From NCBI RefSeq assembly GCF_002019595.1, contig NZ_KV917369.1:1636417-1700416 (forward strand): a stretch of DNA of 64,000 nt, in the 5' to 3' direction. Of this stretch, positions 1 through 9,194 are shown one piece after another. Each line of letters begins with the position of its first letter. Position 1 is the stretch's first letter. The position numbers and the translations under genes were made by a program. The notes under the pieces are model-generated. The model was not told where the DNA came from. It ran no database searches and saw only the letters and a list, made by a program, of their open reading frames with translations. This DNA is from Priestia abyssalis (GTDB lineage: Bacteria; Bacillota; Bacilli; Bacillales; Bacillaceae_H).

Positions 1-8
1 CCGTTGTT

Positions 9-48
9 CATAAGGGAAAAGGTTGGGTGAGGCAACTTTTCCCTTATG
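9..48. terminator. Hairpin at window edge
   Basis: CATAAGGGAAAA at 9-20 pairs with TTTTCCCTTATG at 37-48 around a short G-rich loop. It has no long T-run, but it is placed like a terminator of a gene lying to the left of the window. Confidence 0.5.
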
Positions 49-104
49 GAATCTATTGACTTGATAAGGAGTATAGATTATAGTCATCTTAAAAGTTTAA
101 ATGT

Positions 105-124
105 TCAAGTGTTTAAACATTTGA
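105..124. promoter_or_regulatory. ArsR-type operator overlapping the SDR promoter
   Basis: TCAAGTGTTTAAACATTTGA is a 20-bp palindrome with one imperfect base pair. It is followed directly by the -10 box TATAAT at 125-130, and a weak -35 (TGTTCA) lies at 102-107. The TCAA...TTGA ends and the overlap with the promoter fit an operator for the ArsR repressor encoded at 1004. The regulatory link is inferred. Confidence 0.65.
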
Positions 125-152
125 TATAATTGGATGCTAAAGGAGAATATAT

Positions 153-929
153 ATGAAAACAGTATTAATTACAGGAGCTTCAGGGGGAATCGGGAAAGAA
201 CTGGCGGTTCATTTCGCTCGTGACAGTTATCGACTGGTTTTAATTGCGCGAGACAGCACAAAATTGGAGCAAGTGAAAAAAGAACTGGAAAAAGATCATC
301 AAGCAGAAGTTATAATTATTGTCAAAGATATTTCAGAGCAGGAGTCCGTGAAAGAGGTATATGAATATTTGCAGGAAAGCAACATTCAAGTCGATTATCT
401 TGTCAATAATGCAGGCTTTGGCCTGTACGGTGAATTTACCGACACGAGCTTGGATGATGAGCTCAATATGATCGATTTAAACATAAAAAGCTTAACTCAT
501 TTAACGAAACGCTTTTTGCCTGGTATGATAGCGAACAATAGGGGAGGCGTGTTGAACGTTGCTTCCACTGCGGCTTTCCAGCCGGGACCGCTCATGGCCG
601 TTTATTATGCAACGAAAGCATATGTGCTGTCCTTTACAGAAGCATTGGCGAACGAGTTAAAGGACACGAAAATTAACGTGACCGCTTTATGTCCGGGGCC
701 GACGGAAACTGGATTTTCCAATCGGGCCAATTTGCAGGAATCCAAGCTATTTAAAAGCGGGGTCATGGATGTAAAAGAGGTGGCGAGTGTCGGGTATAAA
801 GGCTTCCACTCGGGCAAAACAGTCGTTATTCCCGGTGCTCAAAACAAGCTGTTAGCTCATTCTGTAAGGTTCATGCCGCGAAAAGTGGTCACATCCGTTG
901 TCCGTAATGTACAGGAGAGAGAAAAGTAG
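153..929 (+). CDS. Short-chain dehydrogenase/reductase (SDR)
   Basis: A 258-residue classical SDR, of the usual length for the family. The cofactor motif TGASGGIG lies at residues 7-14, NNAG at about residue 87, and the catalytic YxxxK as YYATK near residue 151, preceded by the catalytic Ser of the VASTAAF segment. It is a cytosolic NAD(P)-dependent oxidoreductase. The substrate cannot be read from sequence; the family includes DltE/YqjQ-like short-chain reductases of unknown substrate. The ATG has a GGAG ribosome site in AAAGGAGAATATAT. It is followed after 74 bp by an ArsR gene, and its promoter contains the palindrome at 105-124, so the pair probably forms a self-repressed operon. Confidence 0.9.
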   Translation: MKTVLITGASGGIGKELAVHFARDSYRLVLIARDSTKLEQVKKELEKDHQAEVIIIVKDISEQESVKEVYEYLQESNIQVDYLVNNAGFGLYGEFTDTSLDDELNMIDLNIKSLTHLTKRFLPGMIANNRGGVLNVASTAAFQPGPLMAVYYATKAYVLSFTEALANELKDTKINVTALCPGPTETGFSNRANLQESKLFKSGVMDVKEVASVGYKGFHSGKTVVIPGAQNKLLAHSVRFMPRKVVTSVVRNVQEREK

Positions 930-1003
930 AACATTGAAAAATTTTCAAGGTACTGTACAATGTGGGTATAAGATAAACTGAACGTATAGAGAGGAAGAAA
1001 TCA

Positions 1004-1309
1004 ATGTCTCAAACGGTATTAGATATTTTCCGCGCATGTACGCCCATCTTTCAGGCGCTCGGAGATTCGGCAAGGCAGGATATCATTTTATTATTGGGAG
1101 AACATGAGGCATTAACGGTGACGGAAATTGCCGAACAATCTCATTTATCAAGACCGGCGATTTCCCATCATTTAAAAGTGCTGCGGGATAACAAACTCGT
1201 CACAATTGAGCAAAAGGGAACACAGCGCTACTATTCATTGGCGCTCAGTGAATCGGTGTCTTTATTGAAATCGCTCATCCATGAGATTGAAACGACATGT
1301 GAGCTTTAA
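1004..1309 (+). CDS. ArsR-family winged-helix repressor
   Basis: A 101-residue HTH_5 protein. The recognition helix region is LSRPAISHHLKVLRDNKLV, followed by the beta-wing (KGTQRYYSL). There is no obvious CxC-type metal site; the single early Cys (RACTP) and Cys near the C-terminus do not match the ArsR/CadC alpha-3 motif, so it may be a metal-independent member (SdpR/BigR-like). It lies downstream of the SDR in the same direction with a GAGAGGAAG ribosome site and ends at a strong terminator. It likely represses the SDR-arsR unit through the palindrome at 105-124. Confidence 0.88.
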   Translation: MSQTVLDIFRACTPIFQALGDSARQDIILLLGEHEALTVTEIAEQSHLSRPAISHHLKVLRDNKLVTIEQKGTQRYYSLALSESVSLLKSLIHEIETTCEL

Positions 1310-1328
1310 TTGAATTATTTCTTATGTG

Positions 1329-1362
1329 AACTCCTCTTGTTGCAATACAAGAGGAGTTTTTT
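1329..1362 (+). terminator. Rho-independent terminator of the SDR-arsR operon
   Basis: AACTCCTCTTGT pairs with ACAAGAGGAGTT, followed by a T-run. It sits 20 bp after the arsR stop. Confidence 0.9.
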
Positions 1363-1573
1363 AGTGTGCCTGATATTCAGGCGATGACCGGCCGCTACTG
1401 TTGTTGGGATCGGTGATAGATATTAGAAGCAGCCGCCCCACTTTCTTAGACAGTGGTCTTGTGCGTACATTAAACGGAAAGAGTTCATATAAACATTAGC
1501 GAAAGATAATATTGGAATATATAACCAATGGTATATATAATTGTATAAGGATTAAAAAGGAGGTGGGAAAGAA

Positions 1574-2122
1574 ATGAATACTATCATTAAAAGAGAAGTT
1601 CTTGGCTGGATTAAAGCTTTGGCGTTTGGTCTTGTTATTACTTTTATTTGTAAGCAATTTATATTTGTTCCCTCTGAAGTTGAAGGTGCGTCAATGATGC
1701 CTAGTCTTGAAGATGGCGACCGAATGATTGTAAGCAAAATAAGTGAAATTCAGCGATTTGATCAGGTGATGTTTAGGGCACCAGATGCAGATGAAAATTA
1801 TGTAAAGAGAGTAATAGGTTTACCGGGTGATACGCTTGAAATGAAAAATGACACCTTATATGTGAATGGTGAAGTCCGTAATGAGCCTTATCTAAAAACG
1901 CATAAAGAGAAGCTTATTCCTAATCAGAGACTGACAGAAGATTTCACCTTAATAGAACTTACAAATGAGAAGACAGTACCGGAGGGTTATCTATTTGTAT
2001 TGGGAGACAACCGTCTGATTAGTAAAGACAGCCGATATTTTGGGTTAATCCCTATCGAATCTGTAGTTGGTAAAGTAGAATTTCGCATATGGCCTTTAAA
2101 TAATATTGGAGCAACTAAGTAG
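1574..2122 (+). CDS. sipS: Type I signal peptidase (SipS/SipT family)
   Basis: A 182-residue signal peptidase I with one N-terminal membrane anchor (about residues 12-32), the length of the Bacillus P-type enzymes. The catalytic Ser is S40 in EGASMMPSL and the general base Lys is K78 in NYVKRVIGLPGD. The GDNR box (LGDNRLISKDSRYFG) is present, with DSR conserved. It cleaves signal peptides of exported proteins on the outer face of the membrane. AAGGAGGTGGGAA precedes the ATG. It is monocistronic. Bacilli usually carry several sip paralogues, so the assignment to sipS rather than sipT/U/V is a family-level guess. Confidence 0.9.
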   Translation: MNTIIKREVLGWIKALAFGLVITFICKQFIFVPSEVEGASMMPSLEDGDRMIVSKISEIQRFDQVMFRAPDADENYVKRVIGLPGDTLEMKNDTLYVNGEVRNEPYLKTHKEKLIPNQRLTEDFTLIELTNEKTVPEGYLFVLGDNRLISKDSRYFGLIPIESVVGKVEFRIWPLNNIGATK

Positions 2123-2254
2123 TATGCAATGAACTTTTAAATTTTTAAATCAATATATAAAGTTCTATTCTCCCTATTTTCTAAAAACAAGGTGTTATAA
2201 TTAAGAAGATAAAAGTCTTGATTAGACAAGATAGGACAATAGGGGGTGGATTTA

Positions 2255-3235
2255 TTGATAATCACAAAAGAAAACTGTTCCGTTTATCCGATCAAAGTTC
2301 CCGCAAAGCATGGATTAAAAACATTTAACTTTTATTTGAGAGAGGACAATGGGTCTTTGTCCCTCATAGATGCCGGTGTGAATACAGCAGAATGTTGGGA
2401 TGTTTTCATGAATACGATGGCGGAAACCGGGTTTGCTCTTCATGATTTGGACCGCATTATCTTGACCCATAACCATGAGGACCATATCGGATTGGTCAAT
2501 CGGATTTTGTCTGTAAAAGAGGTTCCGGTTTATGCCCATACCGAAGCCATTCACCGCTTGAAAAGGGATAAGGATTTTTTTGCGTTAAGGGTAGAGTTTT
2601 TCCGCAAGCTGTATCAGGAAATGGGGTGCGGGGCTGCAGGGGAGAAGCAAGTTGAAAAGCTGAAAGCAGCCGTGAAGAAAAACGAGAAAGATAAAATTAA
2701 ATCGGAGATTATTTCACTGGCCGAATCCGATACGATTGTTGGTCTACAAGTGATTGAAACACCGGGCCATTCCCCTGACCATCTTGTTTTTCTTGATGCA
2801 GAAAGACGGCAGCTTTTTGGCGGTGATCATCTGATCGGACACATATCGAGTAATGCCATCGTAGAACCTGACCAAGAAGGAAAGCGGATTTTGACGCTGG
2901 TAGAATACATACGCTCACTTGAAAAATGCATCGGACTTGATCTTGAAACCATCTTCTCTGGGCATGGCAGTTTCATTCACAATCATCGGCAGTTGATCCA
3001 TCACAGGCTGGAAAAAATTCAGCAAAAATCAGAAAGATTATTAGAGTTGATAGACAGCGGGATGTCAACGGCTGCTCAGTTGGCTCAAGTTTATTACAGA
3101 GACAAATATGAAACTCAGTTCTCATTGGTTATGTCGGAAATCATCGGTCAGCTGGATTGGCTGGAAACGAAAAAGAAAATCGGAAAAGAACAAAAAGATG
3201 GTGTTTGGCATTATTATGTGACTGTATTTGAATAA
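2255..3235 (+). CDS. MBL-fold metallo-hydrolase with C-terminal winged helix
   Basis: About 326 residues. The metal-binding HxHxDH motif appears as THNHEDHIG (His72, His74, Asp76, His77), with later ligands in TPGHSPDH, FGGDH and FSGHG. The C-terminal ~80 residues look like the alpha-helical/winged-helix tail seen in LACTB2-like and YqgX-neighbouring MBL proteins. Likely a zinc-dependent thioesterase or glyoxalase-II-like hydrolase; substrate unknown. I chose the TTG at 2255 because the in-frame GTG at 2246 lies inside the ribosome site AGGGGGTGG (2241-2249), which is well spaced from 2255. Confidence 0.82.
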   Translation: MIITKENCSVYPIKVPAKHGLKTFNFYLREDNGSLSLIDAGVNTAECWDVFMNTMAETGFALHDLDRIILTHNHEDHIGLVNRILSVKEVPVYAHTEAIHRLKRDKDFFALRVEFFRKLYQEMGCGAAGEKQVEKLKAAVKKNEKDKIKSEIISLAESDTIVGLQVIETPGHSPDHLVFLDAERRQLFGGDHLIGHISSNAIVEPDQEGKRILTLVEYIRSLEKCIGLDLETIFSGHGSFIHNHRQLIHHRLEKIQQKSERLLELIDSGMSTAAQLAQVYYRDKYETQFSLVMSEIIGQLDWLETKKKIGKEQKDGVWHYYVTVFE

Positions 3236-3289
3236 TAGCTACCCGGAACCAAACAAACGGTTCCATTAAAATTAAAGCTAAAAAGTGAA

Positions 3290-3328
3290 AACACCAGAGG
3301 GACAGCGAAAGCCCTCTGGTGTTTTTTT
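3290..3328. terminator. Shared bidirectional terminator (MBL gene / sspL)
   Basis: AACACCAGAGGG (3290-3301) pairs with CCCTCTGGTGTT, with a T-run on the right and an A-rich left side. It lies between the stops of two convergent genes and can serve both. Confidence 0.85.
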
Positions 3329-3331
3329 ATA

Positions 3332-3475
3332 TTAAATTTTGGTGTTCGACTTTTTGGCTCTATTTTCAAGCTCGCTTTTCGGTTCGGTCGAGAATTCAAC
3401 ATCTTTTCCATGGCCTTGCGGGTTAACACTTGGATTTTTTTGACCTTGAATAGCTCCTTTATTTTGATTGCCCAT
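3332..3475 (-). CDS. sspL: Small acid-soluble spore protein, SspL type
   Basis: A 47-residue protein beginning MGNQNKGAIQGQKNP and ending in KSELENRAKKSNTKI. The tail closely matches the B. subtilis SspL ending (KTELEERAKKSNTK), and a PQG segment also matches. B. subtilis SspL has 42 residues. Minor SASPs accumulate in the forespore and have little individual phenotype. The start has a good ribosome site (GGAGGTGAAGAAA before ATG) on the minus strand. It is expected to be sigma-G controlled. It is short, so easily missed, but the conserved tail makes it convincing. Confidence 0.82.
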   Translation of the reverse strand: MGNQNKGAIQGQKNPSVNPQGHGKDVEFSTEPKSELENRAKKSNTKI

Positions 3476-3828
3476 TTTCTTCACCTCCAGTTGTAGTATT
3501 TCCCAAATCACTATGATTTAAGTGGGAATAAAACCAAAGAAAAAAGCTCAAGGGTTTTGTATAAAGGCTCTGTTAAGGAACAAACACCACCGTTCAATTA
3601 TAGTGAATATTCTAAATCTTGAAACCTTTCATTATTTGATCCGTAATAATATATAAGTTGATCAGCAGTGGAGTTCATATTTTTAGCCATGGTTTGAAAG
3701 AGCTTTGTACAAAGTAATAACTTAATGATTTGCTTTTTAAGCAGTTGAAAATATACGAAGGCTTTATATTAAATCCCTCGTATGTGTAGGGCTTAATCAA
3801 ATAATGATCTCAGAAGGGGGAAGCGAGA
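3476..3828. other. Intergenic region between sspL and floT
   Basis: 353 bp, AT-rich. It should hold the divergent promoters of sspL (minus) and floT (plus). I see no open frame of note and no clear sigma-W -10/-35 pair with correct spacing. Confidence 0.5.
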
Positions 3829-5328
3829 ATGTTTGATTTTATTGGAGTACTTATGGTCTTAACTCCAGTGTTGATAATAGCTGCTCTTGGAGGTGCAGGA
3901 TATTTCTTTTGGGTAAGACATCGTTATCGAACAGCAAAGTCCAATCAAGCTTTAATTATTACAGGACCGAAGCTGGGTGATCCTGAAAAGGAAACGAATA
4001 TCTTCACAGATCAAGAAGGACGCTCAATGAAGATTATTAGAGGTGGCGGATACCGTCTAAGACGCTTCCAAACATCAACACCTGTTAACCTTACATCGTT
4101 TCAATTAAAGCTATCAACGCCAAGAGTCTATACAAATGGCGGCGTACCCATTATTGCTGATGCAGTAGCGATGGTTAAGGTCGCAGATACGTTAAATGGA
4201 ATCGCTAACTATGCAGAACAGTTTTTAGGTAAGAAACAAGAAGAGATTGAAGCTGAAATCATTGAGGTACTGGGAAGCAATCTACGTGCCATTCTTTCGA
4301 AAATGACGGTAGAAGATATTAATAGTAATCGAGAGGAGTTTAATCAAGATGTATCTGAAGTTGCCCAAAAGCAGCTCGACTTAATGGGCTTTAAAATTAC
4401 GTCATTAGGTCTTACAGACTTACGTGACGCGGACGAGGAGAATGGCTATTTAAAAAACTTGGGAAGGCCACGAATTGCGGAGGTTCGTAAACTAGCAGAA
4501 ATTGCTGAAGCAAATAGTGAGCGTGAGACTCGTATCCATAGAGCACAAACGGATCAAGAGGCGAAAGAAGAAGAATACAAACGCCAAATTGCGATTGCAG
4601 AATCTAAAAAAGAGAAGGACATTAAAGACGCAGCCTTCAAAGAGGAAACCGAACGTGCTCGTGCAAAATCAGAACAGTCCTACGAATTAGAAAAAGCTAA
4701 ACTGGCAAAAGAAGTAAAAGAAGAGGAATTAACACTTAAATTCCTGGAACGTGAACGTGCCGTTAAGCTGGAGGAAGAGGAAAGCAAAGTTCGCAAAACA
4801 AAAGCCGATGCAGAATACTATGAAACAACTCGTAAAGCGGAAGCGGAAGCCCGTAAAGCTGAGATTGACGGGGAAGCGAAAGCGAAGATTCGCAGGGAGG
4901 AAGGTTCTGCCGAAGCAGACGTTATCCGTGAACGCGGTAAAGCGGAAGCGGAGGCTCGTAAGCTGTTAGCTGAAGCGATGGAAAAACATGGTGAAGTCAT
5001 TATCACTGAAAAATTAATTGAAATGCTCCCTATATTTGCTGAAAAAATTGCTCAGCCGCTTAACAATATTGAATCGGTTAAGATTATTGATTCCGGTAAC
5101 GGCCAGGGTGTCCCTTCTTTCGGAAAGAGTATCACTAAAACGATGCTTGAAATGCAAGAACCTTTAAAAGAAATGACGGGTATTGATGTAGCAGAATTGT
5201 TAAAGTCATATGCATCCAGGTCCAATGGTTATATAAATCAAGGTGCTGTTGCAGTCTTACCTGAAAATCGCTCAGGTAATGACAAAACTGATGATGTAAA
5301 CGATGAGAATGAGTTTGAAAAAAAGTAG
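3829..5328 (+). CDS. floT: Flotillin FloT/YuaG (SPFH domain)
   Basis: 499 residues, like B. subtilis FloT (YuaG). It has an N-terminal hydrophobic hairpin/anchor (residues ~5-28) followed by basic residues (RHRYR), the SPFH/band-7 domain (about 30-200), then a long charged coiled coil rich in EA/AEA repeats (about 215-390) and a short C-terminal tail. It scaffolds functional membrane microdomains and influences membrane fluidity, secretion and sporulation signalling. AGAAGGGGGAAGCG precedes the ATG. The usual upstream partner yuaF/nfeD is not in the window, so here the gene stands alone. Confidence 0.93.
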   Translation: MFDFIGVLMVLTPVLIIAALGGAGYFFWVRHRYRTAKSNQALIITGPKLGDPEKETNIFTDQEGRSMKIIRGGGYRLRRFQTSTPVNLTSFQLKLSTPRVYTNGGVPIIADAVAMVKVADTLNGIANYAEQFLGKKQEEIEAEIIEVLGSNLRAILSKMTVEDINSNREEFNQDVSEVAQKQLDLMGFKITSLGLTDLRDADEENGYLKNLGRPRIAEVRKLAEIAEANSERETRIHRAQTDQEAKEEEYKRQIAIAESKKEKDIKDAAFKEETERARAKSEQSYELEKAKLAKEVKEEELTLKFLERERAVKLEEEESKVRKTKADAEYYETTRKAEAEARKAEIDGEAKAKIRREEGSAEADVIRERGKAEAEARKLLAEAMEKHGEVIITEKLIEMLPIFAEKIAQPLNNIESVKIIDSGNGQGVPSFGKSITKTMLEMQEPLKEMTGIDVAELLKSYASRSNGYINQGAVAVLPENRSGNDKTDDVNDENEFEKK

Positions 5329-5474
5329 ACCTATCATCGTATAAAATCACGATAAAAACTTTAAATTAATTTGGAGTGTTAGCTATAAAAGACATTTTAG
5401 CACCAGTTTGATTATTCTACCATCAGACGCCACTCTAGTTTATATAATCAGATAAGAATGAGCTGGATTATATG

Positions 5475-5521
5475 AAAATGCCACAAACCTTCTTATTAGT
5501 TAGGAGATTTGTGGCATTTTC
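5475..5521 (+). terminator. Terminator downstream of floT
   Basis: AAAATGCCACAAA pairs with TTTGTGGCATTTT across a ~20-base loop. It ends in T-rich sequence about 150 bp after the floT stop. Confidence 0.75.
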
Positions 5522-5696
5522 GTTATTTTTATTAACATTAGTATACAGAGTTTGTGAAAGGTGGCACTTAAACAAAGAGAGTTTAGTTCAACGATACATT
5601 GCATAAAACCCCACTTTTTTATACAGCTGCTAGGTTTCTTCAGAAGCGGAAAACATTGATTTATTAACGATGTATAAAAAAATGGTATAAACGATA

Positions 5697-5751
5697 AAAT
5701 GGACCGTGTTTAAATCTCTTGTGGCTCAAGGAATTTAAACACGGTCCATTT
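5697..5751. repeat. Long perfect inverted repeat (19-bp arms)
   Basis: Arms at 5697-5715 and 5733-5751 are perfectly complementary (outer end AAATGGACCG, mirrored as CGGTCCATTT). The 17-base loop itself contains CTTG/CAAG. No T-run follows. It is either a terminator variant, a binding site or a small palindromic element. Confidence 0.7.
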
Positions 5752-5907
5752 CTTGTAAGAACTGTTATGTAAACTAAATTTGTATAGGGTATGCATTCAT
5801 CGCTCCTTAAAAGTATTGAAAATAGGAAAGTAGGATAGGATGAATAACTAGATGAGATATTCAAGCGTGCGGATGAAACCATTGAGGAAAGGGGGAGTTC
5901 CTAGACA

Positions 5908-7041
5908 GTGGAGAAAGCAAAAATTAGTGTCATTCAACTATTTGCCTTGATGTTTATGTTTGAGATGGGGACTGCATTGGTCATACCTTTTGGAATCGAT
6001 GCTAAAAAGGACGCCTGGCTTGCCATTCTTATAGGAATGTGCGTGGGAATTATCTTATTTTTCATTTATTCCTTTTTATTTCGTCAATATCCAAATCTAC
6101 CCTTTACCGGGTATGCCAGAAAAGTATTTGGTAAATACCTGGGGTTGGCCATTGGCCTGTTATACATTTTCTACTTTTTGTATACCACTTCTCATAATAT
6201 TCGTAGTTTCGGGGAGTTGCTGCTTTCATCGACCATGACCGAAACCCCGTTAGTAGCAATCATTATCTTATTTGTTCTTACCATTTGTTATGTACTTTAT
6301 CTAGGGATTGAAGTATTAGCGAGAACAGCAGAAGTTTTTATTGTCATTCTGATTATTTTGGGACTCACAGGAAATCTTTTCGTCTATTTATCAGGTAATA
6401 TCGATCTTCATAATTTGCAGCCGTTTCTTGAAAATGGATGGCAACCAATCTTAACGACGGGCCTTCTGGATATTAGCAATTTTCCTTTTGGTCAAATGGT
6501 TGCCTTTATGATGCTGCTTCCTTATTTAAATCGTCCTGGATTACTGAAAAAAGTATGGTTGTCTACCTTAATTTCAAGTGGGTTTGTTTTAAGTTATACA
6601 ATGAGTTTAAATATAGCTGTGCTTGGTGTTGGGGAAGTAGAGCGATCTACTTTTCCTTTGTTATCAACCATCGGAAAAGTAAACCTTTTTGAGTTTATCC
6701 AACGACTTGATGCTATTGTTGTTTTTACTTTGTTGATTACAGTATTTTTCAAGGCATCCATCTTTTTTTATTGTACCCTAATTGGAATCGTAGATTTGTT
6801 CAAGCTAAAAAATCATCAACAGATTATTTTACCAATTGGTTGTATTCTTATTTTTTTCTCAATGATTTTGGCCTCCAATCTTTCAGTACACATAGAGAAA
6901 GGTGAATATGTTGATCGTTACATTTACCCTTATTTTCATATTATTATTCCATTACTAATGTTAATTGTTACCTTGATTCGTAATCGTTTCAAAAAGAAAG
7001 CTAAGGATGAAAAGATCAGATTGGAATCTAATGCAACATAA
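5908..7041 (+). CDS. GerB-family spore germination permease (orphan)
   Basis: 377 residues with about ten hydrophobic segments, the APC-superfamily spore permease architecture of GerAB/GerBB/GerKB. It starts with the typical segment QLFALMFMFEMGTAL and contains the NFPFGQMVAFMMLLP segment typical of GerB subunits. B subunits bind or transport germinants in the inner spore membrane. Normally A, B and C subunits are co-transcribed; here no A or C gene flanks it, so it must work with subunits encoded elsewhere (for example those at 52477 and 54078) or be an orphan. GTG start with GGGGGAG 11 bp upstream. A paralogue lies at 55438-56532. Confidence 0.88.
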   Translation: MEKAKISVIQLFALMFMFEMGTALVIPFGIDAKKDAWLAILIGMCVGIILFFIYSFLFRQYPNLPFTGYARKVFGKYLGLAIGLLYIFYFLYTTSHNIRSFGELLLSSTMTETPLVAIIILFVLTICYVLYLGIEVLARTAEVFIVILIILGLTGNLFVYLSGNIDLHNLQPFLENGWQPILTTGLLDISNFPFGQMVAFMMLLPYLNRPGLLKKVWLSTLISSGFVLSYTMSLNIAVLGVGEVERSTFPLLSTIGKVNLFEFIQRLDAIVVFTLLITVFFKASIFFYCTLIGIVDLFKLKNHQQIILPIGCILIFFSMILASNLSVHIEKGEYVDRYIYPYFHIIIPLLMLIVTLIRNRFKKKAKDEKIRLESNAT

Positions 7042-7440
7042 TATAAATATTTTGATTTCTCATTGATGTAGATTTTAAGCCTAAGTACTTCCGATATCGA
7101 GCATTATGTAAACTGAAAGTCAGTTAAGAAACCTTGCAGTTTAGTCGCAAGCGTGCTAATAATAACTGATTCAGATTTTGGCTTATTTCTATGTCAAACA
7201 TAAAACGTATAATTGATTTCAAAAAAATAGTATTACTAATAATTTCAAAAAAATCTATTTTTTCATAGTTTTGTATTAGAATCCAAAAACAACAGTTGCA
7301 ATTATGGATTTTTCTTTTCTATAATTCATATTAGTAGGTGTTTAGATTGGCTTACGTATTTAAACATTTTATTATGTTTAGAACAGTGGTGAATTTAAAT
7401 ATCTAAATTAAGAACTTAACTATCAGGTAAGGGGTGAAAA
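7042..7440. other. Intergenic region, nothing coding
   Basis: 399 bp of strongly AT-rich DNA. Two copies of a TTTCAAAAAAATA-like run occur near 7218-7255. No gene is seen; it presumably carries the promoter of the MFS gene at 7441. Confidence 0.5.
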
Positions 7441-8682
7441 ATGAAAGCTAATCAGTTGAAACCGAAAATACCGATTTACTATCATCTTTTGTTTATTGTT
7501 GTTACATTCATTTATTGGTTTTCCATGTATATTTATGTACCTGTTTTTGTACCATACCTTAACTATTTAGGCGGGTCTTATGCTTTGGCAGGGTTGATTG
7601 TAGGGAGCTATGGCATAATGCAGATTTTATTGAGACTCCCAGTTGGCATTTTATCGGATATGTTGCAAATTCGTAAACCATTTATTATTTTAGGGCTTGC
7701 AACAAGCTTTATAAGTTGCTTAGGATTTGCTCTTACTGAAAGTGTAGAATTTGCTTTTGTTTCTCGAGTGATTGCTGGAATTACAGCATCAATGTGGGTG
7801 GCTTTCACAGTTTTATATGCAAGTTACTTTAAAAGAGAAGACTCAACCAAAGCAATGGGGAATATCCAATTTATTACCGTGACAGCTCAGTTAATTAGCA
7901 TGAGTTTAAGTGGTTACCTCGTTAGTGAGTGGGGGTGGAAAGCACCGTTTTGGTTTGGAGCAATTATCGGATTAATTGGTCTTTTTATGTCGTTTTGGAT
8001 TAAGGAATCCAGTGATAAGAAAGTGAACCAGGACAAGATGGAAATAAGAAATTTTTATAATGTGTTTAGAAATCCTTTAAATTTAAAAGCATCATTATTA
8101 TCTACGCTTGCCCACGCTGTATTGTTTATTACAATGTTTGGCTTTACTCCAAATCAGGCATTAAATATAGGTGCATCAAAGGATAGCTTAATATTTCTTG
8201 TGCTTAGTTTTATGGTACCTCATGCTATTGCACCCATTCTTACGGGACAGTACCTCATTACTCGCTTTAATAAATGGAGCATTTTGTGTATTGGCTTTTT
8301 AGGTACCAGTATATTTTCAATAGTTATTCCAATAATATCTCGGTTGGACTTACTTTATGTTACACAAGCTTTTAATGGGTTCTTCCAAGGGATGACAATA
8401 CCACTATTGATGGGAATGGCTATTCAGCAGGTTTCAAATAGGAAACGTGCAACAGCAATGGGTTTTTTTCAAGCTATCTACGCATTAGGGATTTTCTTCG
8501 GTCCTTTTATTGCTGGGATTTTTAGTAATGAAACCGAATTTAAAATTGTGTTTTACCTAGCTGCACTTTTAGCAATCATTGGAACAGGATTATCAATGGT
8601 ATGGTATAAACAAGAAAGATTACAAGGATATCAATTACAAAAGAGAAGTAAAAAAGTTAACTCAGTTGATCAAGCTAGGTGA
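7441..8682 (+). CDS. MFS transporter (12 TM)
   Basis: 413 residues with about 12 hydrophobic segments and an MFS signature after TM2 (RLPVGILSDMLQIRKP), a DHA1-like arrangement. Likely an efflux or uptake permease; the substrate cannot be deduced. GGTAAGGGGTGAAAA precedes the ATG. It is monocistronic and lies just left of the inositol gene cluster, but no shared operon is visible because 797 bp separate them. Confidence 0.85.
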   Translation: MKANQLKPKIPIYYHLLFIVVTFIYWFSMYIYVPVFVPYLNYLGGSYALAGLIVGSYGIMQILLRLPVGILSDMLQIRKPFIILGLATSFISCLGFALTESVEFAFVSRVIAGITASMWVAFTVLYASYFKREDSTKAMGNIQFITVTAQLISMSLSGYLVSEWGWKAPFWFGAIIGLIGLFMSFWIKESSDKKVNQDKMEIRNFYNVFRNPLNLKASLLSTLAHAVLFITMFGFTPNQALNIGASKDSLIFLVLSFMVPHAIAPILTGQYLITRFNKWSILCIGFLGTSIFSIVIPIISRLDLLYVTQAFNGFFQGMTIPLLMGMAIQQVSNRKRATAMGFFQAIYALGIFFGPFIAGIFSNETEFKIVFYLAALLAIIGTGLSMVWYKQERLQGYQLQKRSKKVNSVDQAR

Positions 8683-9005
8683 ATCTGGAATTTTTATTTT
8701 ATGAGATAACAGGCAATATTATTTAAGTTTTGATAAATTGAAGAGAATACTCTGATTACTAAGTTCTTATAGATTAAATCTGTATAGGTAAACAAAAAAT
8801 ATTCATAATTTTTAAAAGAGTATTGCAGTATTTCTTGTTTAGGATATAATGAAGAAAAGGCTTTCTTAAAAAATAAGTAATAATTTAAATGTTTTTTGAA
8901 TTCTAAAAATTCAATTATTAACTATTGCCTTATGAAACCCTTTGTAATATACTCTAAATTAATTGAGTTGCTTGTAAGGAAATAAGATATTTTTTTGGTA
9001 ATTGG

Positions 9006-9017
9006 TTAAGCGCTTCA
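9006..9017. promoter_or_regulatory. LacI-family/cre-like operator 1
   Basis: TTAAGCGCTTCA, a near-palindrome with core AAGCGCTT at 9008-9015. It lies about 460 bp upstream of iolG and inside the first copy of the repeat. Confidence 0.65.
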
Positions 9018-9182
9018 GTTAATTATTGTTTCTCGGAGTGATAGAACCGTATACTTAAAAAATTTTTAAGTAATAACTATCTTTGATTCTAAAAACTCAA
9101 TCACCTTCCTATTAACCTTATAAAACCACTTTAAATTAATATGAGTAGTTTTATAGAATCTAAGTATTTTTTTGGAAAATGA

Positions 9183-9194
9183 TTAAGCGCTTCA
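9183..9194. promoter_or_regulatory. LacI-family/cre-like operator 2
   Basis: A second TTAAGCGCTTCA, identical to operator 1 over 12 bp, about 177 bp downstream of it in the second repeat copy. Confidence 0.65.

Larger units (their letters stand above)
5329..5907. other. Intergenic region with two hairpins
   Basis: 579 bp without a supportable gene. It holds the terminator at 5475-5521 and the 19-bp-arm hairpin at 5697-5751, then the leader of the GerB permease gene. Confidence 0.6.

Noticed and set aside
3746..3782. Possible sigma-W promoter (TGAAAA ... CGTA) upstream of floT
   Set aside because: The spacer is about 27 bp, whereas sigma-W promoters use about 16 bp.
5850..5892. Short coding-like tail DEIFKRADETIEERGSS before the GerB permease
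   Set aside because: It is open for only 18 codons after upstream stops; too short to be called a gerA relic.
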